DNA of 34,859 bases from Coptodactyla brooksi. Taxonomy: Eukaryota > Arthropoda > Insecta > Coleoptera > Scarabaeidae. Positions 29,101 to 34,859 of the stretch are shown here, one piece after another. A program made the translations under genes and the position numbers. The DNA is taken from NCBI GenBank assembly GCA_033557675.1, contig JAWQRM010000051.1:1-34859 (forward strand), read 5' to 3'. Position 1 is the stretch's first letter. Each line of letters begins with the position of its first letter. The notes under the pieces are model-generated. The model worked only from the letters and a program-made list of their open reading frames with translations, searched no databases and was not told the DNA's origin.

Positions 29101-30227
29101 TTATTAAATTAATGGAATCGAAATCAGTTAGCTTTTAGAGTTATGTATTACAAATTTCAAAATCGACGCCTTATTTATTTTCTATATTCTTTCATCTTAC
29201 AAAACTTTTAAACTATAATACAAATTAATTCAGTGCAATTTTTTTAACCCATGTATTAATTTTTTATGGACTTTGTTTATCTAATAATTTTAAGTAAAGG
29301 AAAATTAAAAAATAAGAGTGTAATGTTAAAATGCTAAAATAATAGGTACTAGTAATTGTGGAGCGTTGGAAAAAAACATCTCCGATTTTTATATTATTAG
29401 CCCCCCAACAATTTTGCGCTCCATTTTGGTGACATCCGAAAATATTTACGATATATTAAAATATAATGTAATGAGATGAATATAAGAGCAGAAATTGCAT
29501 AAATTTATAATAATCGTGTGCACATTATTAATATTAAATTATTAAATTTCTTTACAGTACATTTTAATTACTCGAAATACGAAATTTGCACATTGCGTGA
29601 ATAGTAACTGTATTTCATAACAAAATGTCTCTTATTTCATTTGAACATTAAGAGCACGACGCTGGTTTTTTTTCTATTTTCTACGTGAGGATGGCACTTC
29701 GCTTTTACCTATAATTATCGCTAGATGGCACGCAACTAAGTCACTGTCTCAAAGTCGGAGAATTAAACTAATTACTGAAATAACTCTAAAAACGAACAAG
29801 ATTTTGCATTGCACTAACCACTGTGTTAAATAAAACGCAAGTATGGGGTCACTGTTTCAAACTCAGAGAACTAATTATAATTCACTAATTAAAAACAAGT
29901 TAAATTTACTAATTAATTAGTAAATCTAGTTAAATTTACTAATTAATTTTTTATTGCTTTAGGAATATAGATTATGCTTTACAGGAATAATTGCATTTCA
30001 TAATACGTTTTCGATTATAATATGTACTTGGGTTTTCACAATATATTTGTTTTATTACAAAAATTATATTTGTTATCTCGTATATTTACATTGCATACAT
30101 TTGTAAGAATTGTGTGCACGTTACTGGATTTCATAATAAAATATCTTCAATTGATCCTTCACAGTACTATGACTAAAAACTAATTAAAAAGTAAAATACA
30201 CCGTTAAAAACTAACTAAATCTTCTAG
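29101..30227. other. AT-rich sequence with minor local repeats
   Basis: No gene was recognised. Two local duplications are visible: GTCACTGTYTCAAA at 29740 and 29857, each followed by similar sequence, and TTAAATTTACTAATTAATT at 29900 and 29932. Confidence 0.45.
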
Positions 30228-30309
30228 TAGACCCTTTCAAGCTTCGTGTATTAATAAACTAGTAAAAGTATGAATGAAACTATTTTTTAGTCTGCCTTGA
30301 AAGGGTTAA
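30228..30309. mobile_element. possible 74 bp TTAA-type MITE
   Basis: CCCTTTCAAG at 30232-30241 is perfectly inverted at 30296-30305 (CTTGAAAGGG). The right flank is TTAA (30306-30309) and the left flank is TAGA (30228-30231), one base off a TTAA duplication. Length and CCCTTT ends resemble the 72 bp element at 30841-30912. Confidence 0.6.
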
Positions 30310-30676
30310 ACACATTTTGTTTAAATGTCTATTGATTTTGTTGTTTTTTTTGTGATTTTGTATTGATCTGTTGCTTTATAGAGATAATAGCGTTTTACAA
30401 TTATATTACAATATATTTTTCCTAATACTAAAGTTATAATCAGTTATTTAACGCAATGCCCCAGATTATTTCTTTTCAAACAGTATTTATTTGAGCTTTT
30501 TCTGTATTTAGATCCATAAGGCTGGTATTTTTGATTTTATGTTGATGGAGTTACTTTGTTAATGTGCAATTCTTGCACATTTTGCAGGAAGGAAGGAAAA
30601 TTTTTATTTAATTAATTTAACGTTAACAAATAGCTTTGAACATATTGTGCTAAAATTTTAGTTTTATATAAATGTA

Positions 30677-31774
30677 CGAGGTGTGATCAAATAATTCCCG
30701 GACTAACCCTGTACATCTAAAACGCAAAATACTGCAGACTGGCACCACTAGATGGCAGTAGGCACATGTCTCACGATACTGTGTTGTAAGTTACAAGGTG
30801 TTACATTGCTTAGTTGATTTATTATTATCGTTTATGTTAACCCTTTGAGTGCAAACAAGATTTTCGGTCAGTGTATTGAGGAGCGCGATCGCACTCCTTG
30901 GCACTCAAAGGGTTAAGGTGCAATTGTGTCGTGCTGCGATTTTTACGATAAAAAAAAAGAACAGTGTGTGTGCGTGAAATTTTGTTTTAACTTACAAAAG
31001 ACTGCAACTGAAACATTTAACAGTTTCAACAGTTAAATTGATATTTCGACTGTCAAATTAACGATTGAGCTGCCAGATTGACGTTTCAAATGTGAAATTG
31101 ACATTTCAACGCTCAAATCTACGTTTCAAATGTCAAATTGACATTTAAACTGTCAAATTCACGTTTTAACTGTTAAACTGACGTTTCAACTGTCAAATTG
31201 ACGTTCAACTGTCAAATTGACATTTCAAGTTGAAAACGTTAATTTGACAGTTGAAGTGTCAGTTTGACAGTAGAAACGTCAATTGGACAGTTAAAACGTC
31301 AATTTGACAGTTGAAAAGCCAATTTGACAGCTGAAACTTCAATTTGACAGTTGAAATGTCAATTTGACATTTCAAACGTCGATTTTGATCGTTGAAATGT
31401 CAATTTGACATTTGAAACGTCAATTTGACAGTTGAAACGAAAGTTTGACAGTAGAAACGTCAACCTGGCAGCTGAATCGTTATTTTGACAGTTGAAATAT
31501 CAATTGAACTGTTGAAAGTGTTAAATGTTTCAGTTGCAGTCTTTTGTAAGTTAAAACAAAATTTCACACACACGCGCGCTGTTCTTTCCATCGTAAAAAT
31601 GGCAGCTTCTCACAATTGCACCTTAACATAAACGTAAATCAACTAAACAATGTAACACGCTGTAACTTGCAACACAGTATCGTGCGACATGTGCCTACTG
31701 CCATCTATCGGTGCCAGTCTGCAGTATTTTGCGTTTTCGGTGTACAGAGTTAGTCGAGAAACTATTTGACCTCG
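30677..31774. mobile_element. 1.1 kb foldback element with satellite core
   Basis: The two halves (about 30677-31228 and 31230-31774) are reverse complements. The outer ~330 bp of each arm are unique sequence (sharing ACGCAAAATACTGCAGACTG and TAACTTACAAAAGACTGCAA). The inner part is a ~20 bp tandem unit close to CGTTTCAACTGTCAAATTGA, about 10 copies in the left arm and about 14 inverted copies in the right. The outer end on the left is TA-CGAGGTGTGATCAAATAAT, similar to some mariner-type termini; the right end is more decayed. There is no coding capacity. The left arm carries a later 76 bp insertion (next entry). Confidence 0.92.
30837..30916. mobile_element. 72 bp TTAA-flanked MITE with empty site in the other arm
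   Basis: The element 30841-30912 starts CCCTTTGAGTGC and ends GCACTCAAAGGG (perfect 12 bp inverted ends), with TTAA on both sides (30837-30840, 30913-30916). The opposite foldback arm has the same flanks joined by a single TTAA (GCACCTTAACATAAACG near 31617-31633). The insertion and its 4 bp duplication are thus shown within one molecule. A further near-palindrome GAGCGCGATCGCACTC lies inside. TTAA use and CCCTTTGA ends point to a piggyBac-family transposase. Confidence 0.95.
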
Positions 31775-33140
31775 TCGAATATTCGTTGTATGAAATAGAT
31801 CATCTCTTCAATTCGTAAGAATACCCCAAAATATAATATCTGCCCCTTGTTTCCATAAATATTTTAACAATTTATCATTTCCACATATTTGAAAAGGACC
31901 AACCCTTATAGGTTATAACTTACTCCTAGTGTGACACAAGAATTTATCAAACGCCTAGTTAATGATCCAAAAATGTTGTGACCGCTCACGTTCAACTCAT
32001 TACCATATGAATCCGGCTTTTAAATCGAAATAAGGGGGAACACTTATATTATGAAATAGAGAGCCCACGAAGGCCATGTGCACACAATATCGTAAAAAAT
32101 ATATATTCATCGCCCCACAATCTGTAATCTTAACTCGAAACGACCCTTTCGTAATTGTCGTGAGAAGGGAAAGAATTCATTCAATTATTAAACGAATACG
32201 TACTACTCGCTAGAGCTAGAGTAGTAATCTATATATAGACAGGGTCCCTCCATTCATTAAAAATAGCCTGCTAAAGATGAAGGCTAAATGAAAACCACTG
32301 TTATGGGAGAGGCGGGCCAACTTATAAGTAATATAAGTGGTTTGTAAACTGCAAGCCACTGAAGTGGCATGTGAGTGACGTAGCATAGCAAAGACATATC
32401 TCACTTCACTTTGTCGCTAGGAAACGTTTAGAATGTAGAAGAGCATAATGAGTATGTGTGTGTGCGCGCGTGTGTGTGATGATAGACAGTCCCTTTCAAA
32501 TGACTGCACTGAGACACTTCTGCTTCGTAATATGGTAATGGTATACGGCGACAGATGTGAACGTTTAACTATACTTTGAAATTAATATAAATGTCTGGCA
32601 TCTCTAAGTACAGCAATGGAAACAAGTGTAGATACACAATAAATAATTACTTTTTAGAAGCTACTGTAATATCTAAGTCTTTTGTTGTTAAGATTACGAA
32701 AGATAGACATATACATCTATTGCGTTCTCAATATACATACGATATGTCCAACGACTAACTTAAGGAAGAGCCTGACTGCCAGACGGTCGGATGGCATATG
32801 TCTTTTAACGACTGTACGTAACTTAAATCATCCTCCTGTCGAACGCTTGTGGGTTTACTACACTTTGAGAATGTCGGTACTTCTAATCGTTGCCGTTTCT
32901 GTTACCAACGCCTGCATATAACGCATTTCAGACGCTTATTTACAATATGTAGTCGTATTGTACTAACTTCGTACTGTAATATTTAGACATGCATATGGTG
33001 TGACCAGAAAGAAAGATTTCATATAGAAGGTACTGATCACCACTTACCTCACCTTTAAATTGAATTAAATTGAGCTTATTTTATATTTTTACTTGTTTAT
33101 GCTATGATTTAGTCTCTAGTTGATTGGAAAACGATATTTT
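31775..33140. other. sequence without recognised gene; GT/GC microsatellite
   Basis: Composition is more mixed than the flanks, but no family motif was found. The ORFs at 32216-32404 (-) and 32682-32921 (+) are short and unrecognised. A TGTGTGTGCGCGCGTGTGTG run lies at about 32456-32477. Confidence 0.45.
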
Positions 33141-33149
33141 TACGTAATT

Positions 33150-34838
33150 TTTGGAATCAATACATACATAATTTTCCTGCAATTTTGCTGTAGAATGCAC
33201 TTAAATAAGAAAATATGTACTTAAGCTAAATTAATAATAAACACCTATATTAATCTCTAAATGTTAAAAACATAAAAACATATTATTCCATTTTAATACG
33301 AAAGTTAATATTAATTTTCGATAATCAAAATTGTCAATTATTTTAAATTAACCTTACCCAGAAATAATTGCCTATCATTATTATTGCTTTTCGATATTCT
33401 TTTAACCAAATTTTGTTGTTATTACCGAAAAGGCTCAGGTTATTATAAGCTTAATTTTATTTTTACAACACCGGCTAAAAATTAAATAAAAATATTGTTA
33501 TTTAACCAATTGTGTGAAATATTAAATTGTAACTAAAGCTGTGAATTTGGAACCTTTGGCTTCGTAACAATGTTAAACAGTTGTCATCACTATTCCAATT
33601 GTGGTGTAGTGGTGACAATTGATTTACTTTATTAATATATAAATAAATTAACATTATAATAAATTATTATATATTAATATTACTTTATTAATATATAAAA
33701 TACTAATATGTAAAGTATGAATATGCAAAATATTAATATGCCAAATATTAAATGAAAATTACATTTTTGCGTAATTTTTTAAAATCACTCCTTTTAGATA
33801 CACGGAAGTCAATACATACATAATTATCCTGTATTTTTGCTGTTGAATGCACTCAGGATGAATCAGTAATAAAATGACACCTATATTAATCTCTAAATGT
33901 TATAGTTTGGATTTTGTTAATGTTAAAAACATATTATTCTATTTTAATAAGAAAGTTAATATAAATTATCGATACTCAAAATTGCCAATTATTTTAAATT
34001 AATCTAACCCAGAAATAATTGCCTATTATTATTATTGCTTTTCGATATTCTTTTAACCAAATTTTGTTGTTATTACCGAAAAGGCTTAGGTTATTATTTT
34101 TTAAAGCTTAATTTTATTTTTACAACACCGGCTAAAAATTAAATAAAAATATTGTTATTTAACCAATTGTGTAAAATATTAATATGTAACTAAAGCTATG
34201 AGTTTGGAATCTTTAGCTTTGCAACAAAGTTAAACAGTGGTCATCACTATACCAATTTTGGTGTAAGAAAGTTATTAATTTTCGATACTCAAAATTATCA
34301 ATTATTTTAAATTAACCTTACCCAGAAATAATTGCCTGTCATTATTATTGCTTTTCGATATTCTTTTAACCAAATCTTATGCTTATTACCGAAAAGGCTC
34401 AGGTTATTATTTTGTAAAGTTTAATTTTATTTTTGCAGCACCGGCTAAAAATTAAATAAAATTATTGTTATTTAACCAATTGTGTAAAATATTGATATGT
34501 AACTAAAGCTGTGAGTTTGGAACCTTTAGCTTTGTAACAAAGTTAAACAGTTGTCAACACTATACCAATTTTGGTGTAAGAAAGTTACCGAAAAGGTCCA
34601 CGTTATTTTTTAAAGGTTAATTTTATTTTTGCAGCACCGGCTAAAAACGAAATAAAATTATTGTTATTTAATCAATTGTGTAAAATATTAATATGTAACT
34701 AAAGCTGTGAGTTTGGAACCTTTAGCTTTGTAACAAAGTTAAACAGTTGTCAATACTATACCAATTTTGATGTAGTGATGATAATTGGTTTACTTTATTA
34801 ATATATAACATACTAAGTAAAGTATTTTATGTAAAGTC
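33150..34838 (+). repeat. tandem array of long repeats reaching the window end
   Basis: A core of ~310 bp is repeated in direct orientation about four times. Landmarks are the words ACCCAGAAATAATTGCC (33357, 34007, 34319), CACCGGCTAAAAA (33469, 34127, 34440, 34636) and the pair GTTTGGAAYCTTTAGCTTTG / GTTAAACAG (around 33548, 34202, 34514, 34711). The first two copies are separated by an extra ~330 bp part (CAATACATACATAATT...CACCTATATTAATCTCTAAA, at 33157 and 33809) missing from the later ones. So the array mixes a long unit of about 640 bp with a short unit of about 310 bp; the fourth copy is 5'-truncated near 34586. It has no ORF, and identity is high by eye between the last units. Confidence 0.88.
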
Positions 34839-34840
34839 TC

Positions 34841-34859
34841 TTATATATATATATATATA
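34841..34859. repeat. (TA)n microsatellite at window end
   Basis: An uninterrupted TATATATA run ends the window, following the last unit of the tandem array. Confidence 0.9.

Noticed and set aside
31015..31515. Regular ~20 bp repeats that could be mistaken for a CRISPR array
   Set aside because: Repeats are contiguous without spacers, occur in both orientations around a fold point, and lie in insect-type eukaryotic DNA; this is a satellite in a foldback element.
32682..32921. Plus-strand ORF of 79 codons
   Set aside because: No family motif, no conserved context, and no sign of splicing; treated as chance.

Overview
The window is nuclear DNA from an arthropod, most likely an insect. It is AT-rich, its two recognisable host genes have introns and canonical GT/AG junctions, and most of the rest is decayed transposable-element (TE) sequence of insect type: mariner, piggyBac, pogo, Penelope-like, non-LTR retrotransposons and MITEs. 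Nothing is bacterial or viral, and I see no tRNA, rRNA or CRISPR array. The species cannot be named from what is visible.

Host genes. Two genes stand head to head around 14.36-14.88 kb. On the minus strand is a Yeti/CFDP1 (BCNT family, Swc5-like) gene: exon 1 at 14131-14359, exon 2 at 4944-5545, and an 8.6 kb intron full of TEs. On the plus strand is a TMEM170-family membrane protein gene: exon 1 at 14884-15018, exon 2 at 19179-19424, and a 4.2 kb intron that also carries TEs. The 524 bp between their start codons probably holds a shared promoter. A third possible gene start is a short first coding exon at 26129-26170 (+) behind a less AT-rich leader; its remaining exons would lie past the window.

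Layout. 0-3 kb: mariner and pogo-like remnants and TTAA-type repeats. 3.1-4.9 kb: a 595 bp foldback element and a degenerate tandem array ending next to the Yeti 3' end. 5.5-14.1 kb (Yeti intron): a Penelope-like element, an intron-bearing transposase fragment, a piggyBac fossil, a LINE 3' end, and a four-layer nest of elements at 10.3-13.6 kb whose outer junction can be read to the base. 15-19.2 kb (TMEM170 intron): a mariner fossil, a dispersed repeat, and a decayed copy of an arthropod repeat protein of unknown class. 19.4-24.2 kb: duplicated repeats, a TTAA MITE, and a LINE interrupted by a MITE and by a perfect 37 bp-arm palindrome. 24.2-34.9 kb: a mariner fossil, several MITEs, a 1.1 kb foldback built from a ~20 bp satellite, and a tandem array running to the window edge.

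The most informative observations are (1) a 72 bp TTAA-flanked MITE inside one arm of the 1.1 kb foldback, with the empty site preserved in the other arm; (2) the nested-element stack in the Yeti intron; and (3) the perfect snap-back palindrome inside the LINE. I found no convincing new cellular system; the interest lies in TE biology and intron growth.
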